A stretch of 40,420 nucleotides of DNA from Cohaesibacter sp. (GTDB taxonomy: Bacteria; Pseudomonadota; Alphaproteobacteria; Rhizobiales; Cohaesibacteraceae). The notes beneath the pieces are model-generated. The model was not told the origin of the DNA and did no database searches. It worked only from the letters and a program-made list of their open reading frames with translations. Shown piece after piece: positions 16,869-24,486 of the stretch. Numbering within the stretch: position 1 is the first letter of the stretch; each line of letters opens with the position of its first letter. The stretch spans positions 1 through 40,420 of the forward strand of contig JAOXSH010000125.1 of assembly GCA_025800145.1 (NCBI GenBank), in the 5' to 3' direction. The position numbers were made by a program, and so were the translations under genes.

Positions 16869-18356
16869 ATGTTGTTAGCTGGTCAAATTACCCTGCTTCG
16901 GGAAGGGGCAGAGGGCTTGTCTCGACAAATTTATGGTCAGATCCGTGGCTTGATTGAGGAAGGGCGATTAGGGGTCGGCGTTCGTTTGCCGACCAGCCGG
17001 GCCTTGGCGCAGGATTTGAATGTTGGCCGCAACACAGTGATGGGGGCCTATGAGCAATTGGTGATGGAGGGCTTTTTGGTGGCAGATGGCCGCCGGGGCA
17101 CCATGGTGAGCGAGGCGTCGCGTGGGTTTGAGGGGCAGACTGCCAGGGTTGAGGATGCCGTTAAAGCTGTGCGGCAGGTTGCACAGCCCAGGCTTTCCAG
17201 GCAGGCGCGTCATATGATTGAGGTGCGTCGGCGCGAGCATCCGGCTTTTCACAGTTTTCAGCCCGGTTTGCCTGAATTGCGCAGTTTTCCGCATGATTTA
17301 TGGGCGCGCCATTTGCGCCGGGCTGCCCGGCATATGCAATTGCACCCTGATATGGGGGGCTATGGCCATTATTCCGGTGTGCCGGATTTGCAGCAGGCCA
17401 TTATTGAGCATGTGCGTTTGGCGCGTGGTGTGGTGGCAGAACCTGAGCAGGTGCTGGTCTTGTCCTCGGCACAGGCGGCGCTTGATCTGGTTTGCCGGTT
17501 GCTTTTGGATGCCGGGGATCCGGCTATGATGGAAGAGCCGGGCTATAGTGGGGCGCTGGCTGCCTTTCGCGGTGCTCAGGCTGATTTGCGCCCTTTGCGG
17601 CTGGATGATGAGGCACCGTTTGCCAATTTGCCGCAAGGCTTTGATCCCAAATTGATTTATGTGACGCCTTCGCATCAATTTCCCATCGGTCGCTTGATGG
17701 GGTTGGAAGAGCGCTTGTCCTTGCTGCGCTATGCGGAGGCGGCCAGTAGCTATATTTTGGAAGATGATTATGACAGCGAGTTTCATTTCAAGGGAACGCC
17801 AATCGCCAGTTTGCAAGGGCTCGACCGGCAAGAACGGGTTATTTATATGGGGACTTTTTCCAAATCCCTAATGCCTGCGCTGCATGTGGCTTATCTGATT
17901 ATGCCGCCCAAACTGGTTGTACCCGGCGCTGGGCTGCATCGCAATATGGGGTCTGCTCCATCTGTGGTGTTGCAATATGCCATAGCCTCTTTCATGCAAG
18001 AGGGGCAGTTTCGCACCCATATTCGCCAGATGTGTTTGCTCTATCAAAAACGCCGGGCGCATTTGTTGGCTGCGTTGGCGCGTCATTGTGCTGGGGATTT
18101 GGTGCCAACTTCGCAGGATGGCGGCATCCAGTTGCTTGGATATTTGAGCGATGCTCTGCTCTCAAAAGGCTGGGATGATCAGAGTTTATCGCATCATTTG
18201 CGCAATCATGGCCTTGAGAATAGCCCCTTGAGCAGCTTTTACTGGTCGGGAGAGATGGAGCGGCGGCAAGGTCTGTTTCTTGGCTATGCCGCGTCCAGTC
18301 TGGAGGCTATTGATCAGCAAGTTGCCTTGATGGCGGATTTGATGGCGTGGCGCTGA
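16869..18356 (+). CDS. MocR/PdxR-type GntR regulator with aminotransferase domain
   Basis: A 495-residue chimera: an N-terminal GntR winged helix (about 15-80; RLPTSRALAQDLNVGRNTVMGAYEQL as its core) joined to a fold-type I aminotransferase domain. The domain has GHYSGVPDLQQAI, DDYDSEF and the PLP lysine Lys332 in GTFSKSLMP. MocR proteins use PLP as an effector and often regulate vitamin B6 or amine metabolism; they are generally not active transaminases. The ATG at 16869 follows TTGAGGGG. It is divergent from the PNPOx-like gene and probably controls it. PdxR proper activates pdxST, which is absent here, so no symbol is given. Confidence 0.9.
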   Translation: MLLAGQITLLREGAEGLSRQIYGQIRGLIEEGRLGVGVRLPTSRALAQDLNVGRNTVMGAYEQLVMEGFLVADGRRGTMVSEASRGFEGQTARVEDAVKAVRQVAQPRLSRQARHMIEVRRREHPAFHSFQPGLPELRSFPHDLWARHLRRAARHMQLHPDMGGYGHYSGVPDLQQAIIEHVRLARGVVAEPEQVLVLSSAQAALDLVCRLLLDAGDPAMMEEPGYSGALAAFRGAQADLRPLRLDDEAPFANLPQGFDPKLIYVTPSHQFPIGRLMGLEERLSLLRYAEAASSYILEDDYDSEFHFKGTPIASLQGLDRQERVIYMGTFSKSLMPALHVAYLIMPPKLVVPGAGLHRNMGSAPSVVLQYAIASFMQEGQFRTHIRQMCLLYQKRRAHLLAALARHCAGDLVPTSQDGGIQLLGYLSDALLSKGWDDQSLSHHLRNHGLENSPLSSFYWSGEMERRQGLFLGYAASSLEAIDQQVALMADLMAWR

Positions 18357-18388
18357 CCGGTATCTTTGGTGGAAATAGCTCTGTATGC

Positions 18389-18416
18389 TTGACCTTGGGC
18401 ACGCAAAGCCTTAGGT
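18389..18416 (+). promoter_or_regulatory. Candidate rnpB promoter
   Basis: TTGACC (18389-18394) and TTAGGT (18411-18416) are 16 bases apart. The mature RNase P RNA begins eight bases after the second hexamer, as expected for a start site. Confidence 0.45.
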
Positions 18417-18423
18417 GACAGGG

Positions 18424-18798
18424 GCCAGTCGGTCGGGCAGCCGCTTCGGTGATGCGAAAGCAATCCGGGGAGGAAAGTCCGGGCTCCATGAAAGCACGGT
18501 GCCGGGTAACGCCCGGCGGAGGCGACTCTAGGGACAGTGCCACAGAAAGCAAACCACCTGATTGATCAGGCAAGGGTGAAAGGGTGAGGTAAGAGCTCAC
18601 CGCGCGACCAGCAATGGAAGCGGCAGGGTAAACCCCACCGGGAGCAAGACCGAATAGGGACAGCGTGGCTTTGCCAGCCTGCTTTCAGGCCAGCTGTCCG
18701 GGTAGGTTGCTAGAGGTATGCAGCAATGTATGCCCCAGATGAATGGCTGCCGCGCAAGATTTCTTGCCATACAAAACCCGGCTTACAGACCGACTGGC
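18424..18798 (+). ncRNA. rnpB: RNase P RNA, bacterial class A
   Basis: The catalytic RNA of RNase P, about 375 nt, which matures tRNA 5' ends. The two ends form an 11-bp perfect P1 helix, GCCAGTCGGTC (18424-18434) with GACCGACTGGC (18788-18798). The conserved CR-I segment GAGGAAAGTCCGGGCTCC follows near 18470. GGGTAACGCCCGGCGGAGG, AGGGTGAAAGGGTGAGGTAAGAGC with its CACCGCG partner, the GGTAAACCCCACC region and the terminal P4 partner CTTACAGACCGACT are all present in order. A T-rich tail (18799-18809) follows as a terminator. It lies between the MocR-type gene and mraZ, a position seen in other Hyphomicrobiales. Confidence 0.97.
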
Positions 18799-19047
18799 TT
18801 TTCTTTTTCGTTATTCTCAAAATCATTCTCGCTGTTTGCGCCCTGATCACGTCTTGATCACACTCTGATCACACTCTGATCACAGTCTGGGCTGATATGG
18901 GCGCGGGCCTGTTCTTGCTTGTGAAATGATAAATTTTCCCCATGATGCGAAAATTTTCCTCTTTTGCCTATTTTATGAGCCTTGTTTGTAACGCTTTGTT
19001 AAACAAGTTTTTTCTAGATTAATGAACTGAAACTGGCGTTGTCCTTT
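18799..19047. other. rnpB-mraZ spacer, left part
   Basis: No gene is seen. It begins with the T-rich rnpB tail and contains the TGATCAC array (18844-18883). Further in are a 9-base direct repeat AAATTTTCC (18931 and 18951, exactly 20 bases apart) and an inverted pair CTTGTTT (18981-18987) / AAACAAG (19001-19007). These could belong to the dcw promoter region. Confidence 0.5.
18844..18883. repeat. Four TGATCAC sites at exact 11-base spacing
   Basis: TGATCAC starts at 18844, 18855, 18866 and 18877. The 11-base period is about one helical turn, so all four would face the same side of DNA. The core TGATCA is itself palindromic. The spacing and repetition suggest a protein-binding array, but no protein can be named. 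Confidence 0.85.
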
Positions 19048-19092
19048 CCCATGAGAATCCATTGACGCCCATATTTTCCCATGCTATCCCAT
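19048..19092 (-). promoter_or_regulatory. Five MraZ boxes overlapping the probable mraZ promoter
   Basis: On the minus strand ATGGG occurs at 19092-19088, 19082-19078, 19072-19068 and 19052-19048, and a variant ATGGA at 19062-19058: five boxes with an exact 10-base period. MraZ is known to bind TGGG-type direct repeats separated by five bases upstream of its own gene. On the plus strand TTGACG (19063-19068) and TATCCC (19085-19090) make a possible promoter inside the array, which would fit repression. The boxes end 140 bases before the mraZ ATG. Confidence 0.85.
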
Positions 19093-19232
19093 GAATAGGC
19101 AAATCACACCCGGACTCTGCTTCCTATTTGATTATGTCTTTCGAAATGATCCGAGATTTTGTTTTTGTTTGTGGCGGACGAGGCAAGGTCTTTTGATTGC
19201 AAAGCAATTTGTTTGCCTGAGGCGAGATTTTT
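19093..19232 (+). other. mraZ leader
   Basis: A 140-base untranslated leader with no gene and no clear hairpin. It ends with CTGAGGCGAG, the likely mraZ ribosome-binding site. Confidence 0.5.
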
Positions 19233-19766
19233 ATGGACGAATTTGTGTCCAAATATGTGAATCGGCTGGATTCAAAGGGGCGGGTCTCTATCCCTGCTGC
19301 TTTCCGGCAGATTTTATCTCGCGATGGATATGAGGCTTTGTTTTGCTGCCCGTCGTTGGAAATGGATTGCATTGATGCTGGTGGGCAGGGGCTGCGCTCT
19401 GCCATTGATGATTATCTGAATGCGTTTGAGGTCTTTTCCGAGGAGCGGGAAATTTTGGCCACCACTCTGCTTGGTGAGAGTGAGGCCTTGAAGATTGATA
19501 AAGACGGGCGTGTTGTTTTGAGCGATGTGCTCAAGGCGCATTCCGGGATTGGTGACAAGGTTGCCTTTGTCGGCAATGGCTTTAAATTTCAGATCTGGGA
19601 CCCGGCGCGGTATGAGGCCTATCGCGCGGATGCTGTTTCGCGGGCGCGGGCTTTGCGCAAGAGCTTGACTGCCCAGCGTCAAAGCGGCCGGATGGGTGGT
19701 GCTGTAAGGTCCAAAGATAAAGAGATGTCCCCTGCCATGTTATCCAACATTGAGGGGGCAGAATGA
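19233..19766 (+). CDS. mraZ: Transcriptional regulator MraZ
   Basis: MraZ, 177 residues, slightly longer than the usual ~145-150 because of a basic C-terminal tail. It forms a ring of AbrB-like units that binds TGGG-type direct repeats and modulates the dcw cluster. Two swapped-hairpin domains are seen, each with the DxxxR signature: Asp13-Arg17 (LDSKGRVSIPAAFR) and Asp89-Arg93 (IDKDGRVVLS). The ATG at 19233 follows GAGGCGAG. The stop overlaps the rsmH start by four bases (ATGA), so the two are translationally coupled. It is the first gene of the cluster and is likely autoregulated through the five boxes at 19048-19092. Confidence 0.96.
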   Translation: MDEFVSKYVNRLDSKGRVSIPAAFRQILSRDGYEALFCCPSLEMDCIDAGGQGLRSAIDDYLNAFEVFSEEREILATTLLGESEALKIDKDGRVVLSDVLKAHSGIGDKVAFVGNGFKFQIWDPARYEAYRADAVSRARALRKSLTAQRQSGRMGGAVRSKDKEMSPAMLSNIEGAE

Positions 19767-20800
19767 TGGCGCATCCCACTTCTGAAGATGAAATGGTCGG
19801 CGGACCGGTGCGCCACATTCCTGTTTTGCTGGACGAGGTGCTCTTGGTGCTTGATCCGCAAGAGGATCAATGGGTGTTGGATGGCACATTTGGCTATGGT
19901 GGTTATTCCTCTGCCATTATGCAGGCCGGGGCCAATGTGTTGGGGGTGGACCGGGACCCGGAGGCCTCTGAGCGGGCCGTGATTTTGCAACAGACGTTTG
20001 GCCCTCAATTGCGCTTTCAAAGTGGCTGTTTCAGCGAATTGGCGCAGATTGCGCAGGATCAGGGACTGGCCCCTCTAGATGGGGTGGTTCTGGATATTGG
20101 TGTTTCTTCCATGCAATTGGATGATGCGCATCGCGGCTTTTCTTTTATGCAGGACGGGCCGCTGGATATGCGTATGGCGCAATCGGGCGTGAGTGCGGCT
20201 GATGTTGTCAATGGCTATGACAGCAAGGATTTGGGACAGATTTTCAAGCAATTGGGAGAGGAAAAACAGGCGAGACGCATTGCAGAGGCGATTGTGGCGC
20301 AGCGTGTGGATCGTCCTTTTGTCACCACCCTTGATCTGGCCACTTGCATTGAGAAGGCTGTGGGGCGCAAGCCGCAGCAAAAAATTCATCCTGCAACGCG
20401 GGTTTTTCAGGCCTTGCGCATTTTTGTGAATGCGGAATTGGACGAATTGGTGGATGGGCTGGTTGCGGCGGAAAAATGCCTCAAGCCCGGTGGTCGGCTG
20501 GTGGTGGTGACCTTCCATTCCCTGGAAGATCGCATTGTGAAACGCTTCTTTCAGGAGCGCTCCAAAATTCATGCAGGTGGCTCGCGCTATATGCCGCAAC
20601 AAGATCTGGCCGCGCCGAGTTTTGAGATGATTGTCAAAGGGGCCGTTGGGCCGGGGGAGAGCGAACTTGAGCGCAACCCGCGTGCTCGCTCGGCCAAATT
20701 GCGCGCCGGTATGCGCACAAATGCGCCGGTTCATGCGCTGGATGCGAGAGCTTTGGGTTTGCCGCGCTTGCTGGCTGATAGCCGAACGGGAGAGATGTGA
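19763..20800 (+). CDS. rsmH: 16S rRNA (cytosine-1402-N4) methyltransferase RsmH
   Basis: RsmH (MraW), 345 residues. It methylates N4 of C1402 in 16S rRNA with AdoMet, fine-tuning the ribosomal P site. Seen: the N-terminal RHIPVLLDEVL, the AdoMet loop DGTFGYGGYS, VLGVDRDPEA, VVLDIGVSSMQLDDAHRGFSF, HPATRVFQALRIFVNAEL, and LVVVTFHSLEDRIVK. The ATG at 19763 overlaps the mraZ stop; a second ATG follows directly. The stop TGA shares its last A with the ftsL ATG. A usual length and intact motifs leave no doubt. Confidence 0.97.
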   Translation: MMAHPTSEDEMVGGPVRHIPVLLDEVLLVLDPQEDQWVLDGTFGYGGYSSAIMQAGANVLGVDRDPEASERAVILQQTFGPQLRFQSGCFSELAQIAQDQGLAPLDGVVLDIGVSSMQLDDAHRGFSFMQDGPLDMRMAQSGVSAADVVNGYDSKDLGQIFKQLGEEKQARRIAEAIVAQRVDRPFVTTLDLATCIEKAVGRKPQQKIHPATRVFQALRIFVNAELDELVDGLVAAEKCLKPGGRLVVVTFHSLEDRIVKRFFQERSKIHAGGSRYMPQQDLAAPSFEMIVKGAVGPGESELERNPRARSAKLRAGMRTNAPVHALDARALGLPRLLADSRTGEM

Positions 20801-21177
20801 TGGGCCGTTTTCTCAATCTTGTTCTGTTTTGTGGTGTGTTGCTTGGGGCTTTCTGGCTGTATCAGGTCAAGCAACAGGCCAGAGAGACCGAGGCCCGGAT
20901 TGCAGATTTGCAGCGGCAAATTGATGTTGAGAAAGAGGCCCTGCTTTTGTTGAAAGCGGAATGGAGCTATCTCAACCGACCTGAGCGCGTACAAAAACTG
21001 GCAGAACGCTTTGCTGAGCAATTGGGGCTGAAAGAGGTCCAGGCCCATCAGATTGGCAAGGAAGAGGATTTGCCGGAAAAATCTGTCTCACAGGCTGATG
21101 GCGCGGATGATCGCGTGCAGGGCCTTGATGACTTGTTGGGGCAGGCAAGCTCCCGGCCCATGTCGATGACACAATGA
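20800..21177 (+). CDS. ftsL: Cell division protein FtsL
   Basis: A 125-residue bitopic membrane protein at the FtsL position between rsmH and ftsI. Residues about 5-21 (LNLVLFCGVLLGAFWLY) form the single membrane helix. Residues about 25-62 are a coiled coil (ETEARIADLQRQIDVEKEALLLLKAEW) followed by YLNRPERVQKLAERF, the alphaproteobacterial FtsL signature. FtsL links FtsQ/FtsB to activation of FtsW-FtsI. The ATG at 20800 is preferred over GTG at 20797 because GGGAGAG then has a five-base gap. The tail (about 90-125) is acidic and poorly ordered. FtsL is weakly conserved, so context carries weight. Confidence 0.88.
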   Translation: MGRFLNLVLFCGVLLGAFWLYQVKQQARETEARIADLQRQIDVEKEALLLLKAEWSYLNRPERVQKLAERFAEQLGLKEVQAHQIGKEEDLPEKSVSQADGADDRVQGLDDLLGQASSRPMSMTQ

Positions 21178-22934
21178 TGGGGGTGACTATGGCGGATACA
21201 TCCCAAACATCCAATTCAACATCCAGTGGTGGGGTTGCCTCTGTTGAGGGGGCGGCTTCGCATTTTGATTTTGAAGGCACCAACAAGGTTCGATCTGAGG
21301 CGACAAGGGGTCGTATCCGGTTGGCAATTTTGGTTTTTGCCTGTTGCTTTGCGGTTATGAGCGGGCGTCTGGTTATGTTGGGGTTTGACAGCCCGGAGAC
21401 AGAGGCACAGCGCAGCACAGCGCAAGAGGCCATGTCTGCGGCGCGGCCTGATTTGTTGGATCGCAATGGGGAGATTTTGGCAACAGATATCAAAACGGCC
21501 TCTATTTTTGCCGAGCCACGGCGCATTGTCGATGCGGATGAGGCGGTGGATGCGATATTGGCGGTTTTCCCTGATCTTGACCGGGAGCGTTTGAACAAGC
21601 GCTTGAAGGGCAAAGGCAAATTTACCTGGATCAAACGTGAGGTGACCCCGCGTCAGCAACAGGCCATGCATGAAGCCGGGATTCCGGGCATTGGCTTTTT
21701 GTCAGAGAACCGGCGCTTTTATCCGGCAGGGGCCACGGCCTCGCATATTGTTGGTCTGGTCAATGTCGATAATGAAGGCATTGCGGGAATCGAGAAATAT
21801 GTCGATCAGTCCGGGCTGTCGGTTTTGCATGAGCTGGGCTTTGCCCGCGACCGCGATCAGGAGCCGGTGGACTTGTCCATTGATTTGCGGGCGCAACATG
21901 TGCTGCGGGATGAATTGGGCAAAAGCATGACGAAATTCAAGGCCATTGCGGCCTCTGGTATTGTGATGAATGTTAATACCGGAGAAGTGGTGGCCATGGT
22001 CTCTTTGCCTGATTATGATCCCAATGATCCAAAAGATGCTCATAAGCCGGATCGTCTGAACCGGGTGACGGCTGGCGTTTATGAAATGGGATCGGTCTTC
22101 AAGACCATTACCACAGCCATGGCGCTGGATAGTGGCAAAGTGCGGATGCGCGATAGTTTTGATGCGACACAGCCCATTCGGGTGCGGGGTGGCACAATCA
22201 GCGATTTCCATGCGAAAAAGCGGATTTTGTCTGTGCCGGAAGTCTTTATCTATTCTTCCAATATCGGGACCGCCAAAATGGCGCTGAAAATTGGCAAGGA
22301 AGATCATAAGGTCTTTTTGCAAAAAGCGCATTTGCTGGATCGTTTGCAAACTGAATTGCCAGAAGCGCGTAATCCTTCTTTCCCAAAACGCTGGACAGAT
22401 TTGTCAACGATGACGATTTCTTACGGTCATGGTTTGACAGTTGCGCCCATTCAGGTGGCGGCAACGGCGGCTGCTTTGGTCAATGGCGGGCATTATATCA
22501 AGCCAACTTTCTTAAAGCGCTCGCGCGATGAAGCGCGCAAGATTGCCCAGCCTTTGGTCAGCGATGAGACCAGTGCTGCCATTCGGTATTTGATGCGTCT
22601 TAATACGCTCAAAGGGTCTGGCAAACGCTCCAAGGTGGATGGCTATCTGGTGGGTGGTAAAACCGGCACAGCGGAAAAAGTGATTAAAGGGCGCTATGTC
22701 AAGGACAAGTTGTTTACCTCTTATCTGTCTGCCTTTCCCATGGATAAGCCGGAATATGTGGTTTTGGTCATGCTGGATGAGCCAAAGGGCCTGAAAGAAA
22801 CCTATGGCTATGCAACAGCGGGTGTGAATGCCGCTCCCACTGCTGGCAATGTTATCCGCAGAATTGGATCAATGTTGGGGGTTACGCCCCGTTTTGGACA
22901 AAAGGTTGTTCCAACTGTTGCGGCATCCTTTTAA
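21174..22934 (+). CDS. ftsI: Peptidoglycan D,D-transpeptidase FtsI (PBP3)
   Basis: The division-specific class B penicillin-binding protein, 586 residues. It crosslinks septal peptidoglycan with FtsW. One membrane helix at about 48-66 (IRLAILVFACCFAVMSGRL) follows a ~45-residue cytoplasmic tail. The pedestal region has RPDLLDRNGEILATD and RFYPAG. The transpeptidase motifs are Ser307-x-x-Lys310 (GSVFKT), Ser361-Ser362-Asn363 and Lys496-Thr-Gly-Thr; all are intact. The ATG at 21174 overlaps the ftsL stop by four bases; an ATG at 21189 is an alternative. It is in the expected cluster position. Confidence 0.97.
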   Translation: MMGVTMADTSQTSNSTSSGGVASVEGAASHFDFEGTNKVRSEATRGRIRLAILVFACCFAVMSGRLVMLGFDSPETEAQRSTAQEAMSAARPDLLDRNGEILATDIKTASIFAEPRRIVDADEAVDAILAVFPDLDRERLNKRLKGKGKFTWIKREVTPRQQQAMHEAGIPGIGFLSENRRFYPAGATASHIVGLVNVDNEGIAGIEKYVDQSGLSVLHELGFARDRDQEPVDLSIDLRAQHVLRDELGKSMTKFKAIAASGIVMNVNTGEVVAMVSLPDYDPNDPKDAHKPDRLNRVTAGVYEMGSVFKTITTAMALDSGKVRMRDSFDATQPIRVRGGTISDFHAKKRILSVPEVFIYSSNIGTAKMALKIGKEDHKVFLQKAHLLDRLQTELPEARNPSFPKRWTDLSTMTISYGHGLTVAPIQVAATAAALVNGGHYIKPTFLKRSRDEARKIAQPLVSDETSAAIRYLMRLNTLKGSGKRSKVDGYLVGGKTGTAEKVIKGRYVKDKLFTSYLSAFPMDKPEYVVLVMLDEPKGLKETYGYATAGVNAAPTAGNVIRRIGSMLGVTPRFGQKVVPTVAASF

Positions 22935-22980
22935 AGCTGTGGGATCGTTTTGAATTGATCTCTCTTGCGGAGCCTTGTTT

Positions 22981-24486
22981 ATGTTGCTTGAAGACCTTTT
23001 TGCCTCCTTGCCTATCACCTTGCGTCAGGGGGACAAGGCTTGTTTGGGCAACATAATTACGGGACTGAATGCTGATAGCCGCAAGATAGAAACGGGTTTT
23101 TTGTTTATTGGTGTGCCCGGTTATCAGGTGGATGGTGCGGTTTTTCTGTCGCAAGCCCTTGAAAAGGGGGCCTGTGCCGCCTTGATATCTGATCGGTCTG
23201 CTGTGCCAGAGGATGTTGGTGCGGATTTTCCGGTTTTTGAGTGCAAGGATGTTCATCAGGCTTTGGCCGATCTGGCAGGGCGCTTCCATCCTGTTGAACT
23301 GGAGCAGGTGGCTGCGGTTACCGGCACCAATGGCAAAACCTCTATTGCTTCCTTTTTGCGGCAGATCTGGGCGCATGTTGGCAAAAGAGCGGCCAATATT
23401 GGCACCATTGGCATTGAGGGGCCAAATGGCACGAGTTATGGCGGGCTGACAACGCCGGATCCTGTTGGATTGATGCAAAATGTGCAGCAGCTGCAAACAG
23501 AACAAGGCATCAGTCATTTGGCGCTTGAGGCGTCCAGTCATGGTCTTGAGCAAAAAAGACTGGATGGCTTGCAGGTTGATATTGGTGCCTTTACCAATTT
23601 AACCCGTGATCACCTTGATTATCACAAGACATTTGATGCTTATCGCGCGGCAAAATTGCAGCTTTTTTCGCGACTTGTGCGGGAAAAGGGCGCGGCTGTC
23701 ATCAATATGGATGATGACAATGGCGCTGTTTTTCTTAAAACGGCCCAACAGCGAGGTTTGCGGTGCCTAACGGTTGGAGAAGGCAATGATGTGGATGTGC
23801 GCATTGTCTCGATTGCCTTTGATGGGCAGGCGCAAATTGTTGCTCTTTCTGGCCTTTGGGGTGATGTCGAGGCGCGCATTCCTCTTGTGGGCACCTTTCA
23901 GGCCTCAAACGCGCTGGTGGCGGGATTGATGGCCTATGCCAGCGGGGTTGAGGTTGCCGATATTCTTCTGGCCTTGTCGCATTTGAAGGGCGCTTGCGGG
24001 CGTATGGAGCTGGTGGGGCGCTCTGTTTCTGGTGCGCCCATCTATGTTGATTATTCCCACACGCCAGATTCGCTGGAAACCGCTTTGAAGGCCTTGCGTC
24101 CTTTCACTGCTGGGCGTTTGATTGTTATCTTTGGTGCAGGGGGAGACCGGGATCCGGGCAAACGGCCAATGATGGGCAAGGCGGCGAGTGATTATGCCGA
24201 TTATGTCATTGTGAGCGATGACAATCCGCGCTCGGAAGAGCCTGCGCTTATTCGCAAAGCCATTATGGAGGCTGTGGTGAATGGCTGTGAAATTGGCGGG
24301 CGTTATGAAGCCATTGCCCATGCTGTTTCGCTGTTAAAGGCTGGGGATATCTTGCTTGTGGCGGGCAAGGGGCATGAGCGGGGGCAGACGGTTAAAGGAG
24401 AGATTTTGCCTTTTTCTGATCATGAAGCGGTTCAAAAGGCCCTTGGAGCGTTTAACCCTGCTGATGCGAAGGATGCGATATTGTGA
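22981..24486 (+). CDS. murE: UDP-MurNAc-tripeptide synthetase MurE (meso-DAP type)
   Basis: MurE, 501 residues. It adds meso-diaminopimelate to UDP-MurNAc-L-Ala-D-Glu using ATP in the cytoplasm. Seen: the P-loop TGTNGKTS at 114-121, the substrate segment GGLTTPDP, the carbamylated-lysine motif YRAAK with Lys225, and Asp414-Asn-Pro-Arg417. DNPR marks meso-DAP specificity, as opposed to L-lysine. The ATG at 22981 with GGAG nine bases before is preferred over TTG at 22975. It follows ftsI by 46 bases and its stop overlaps the murF start. Confidence 0.97.
   Translation: MLLEDLFASLPITLRQGDKACLGNIITGLNADSRKIETGFLFIGVPGYQVDGAVFLSQALEKGACAALISDRSAVPEDVGADFPVFECKDVHQALADLAGRFHPVELEQVAAVTGTNGKTSIASFLRQIWAHVGKRAANIGTIGIEGPNGTSYGGLTTPDPVGLMQNVQQLQTEQGISHLALEASSHGLEQKRLDGLQVDIGAFTNLTRDHLDYHKTFDAYRAAKLQLFSRLVREKGAAVINMDDDNGAVFLKTAQQRGLRCLTVGEGNDVDVRIVSIAFDGQAQIVALSGLWGDVEARIPLVGTFQASNALVAGLMAYASGVEVADILLALSHLKGACGRMELVGRSVSGAPIYVDYSHTPDSLETALKALRPFTAGRLIVIFGAGGDRDPGKRPMMGKAASDYADYVIVSDDNPRSEEPALIRKAIMEAVVNGCEIGGRYEAIAHAVSLLKAGDILLVAGKGHERGQTVKGEILPFSDHEAVQKALGAFNPADAKDAIL

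Noticed and set aside
18307..18600. Minus-strand frame over the rnpB 5' half
   Set aside because: The region is explained by the structured RNase P RNA on the plus strand.
23640..23894. Minus-strand frame inside murE
   Set aside because: Shadow frame inside a gene with all catalytic motifs intact.
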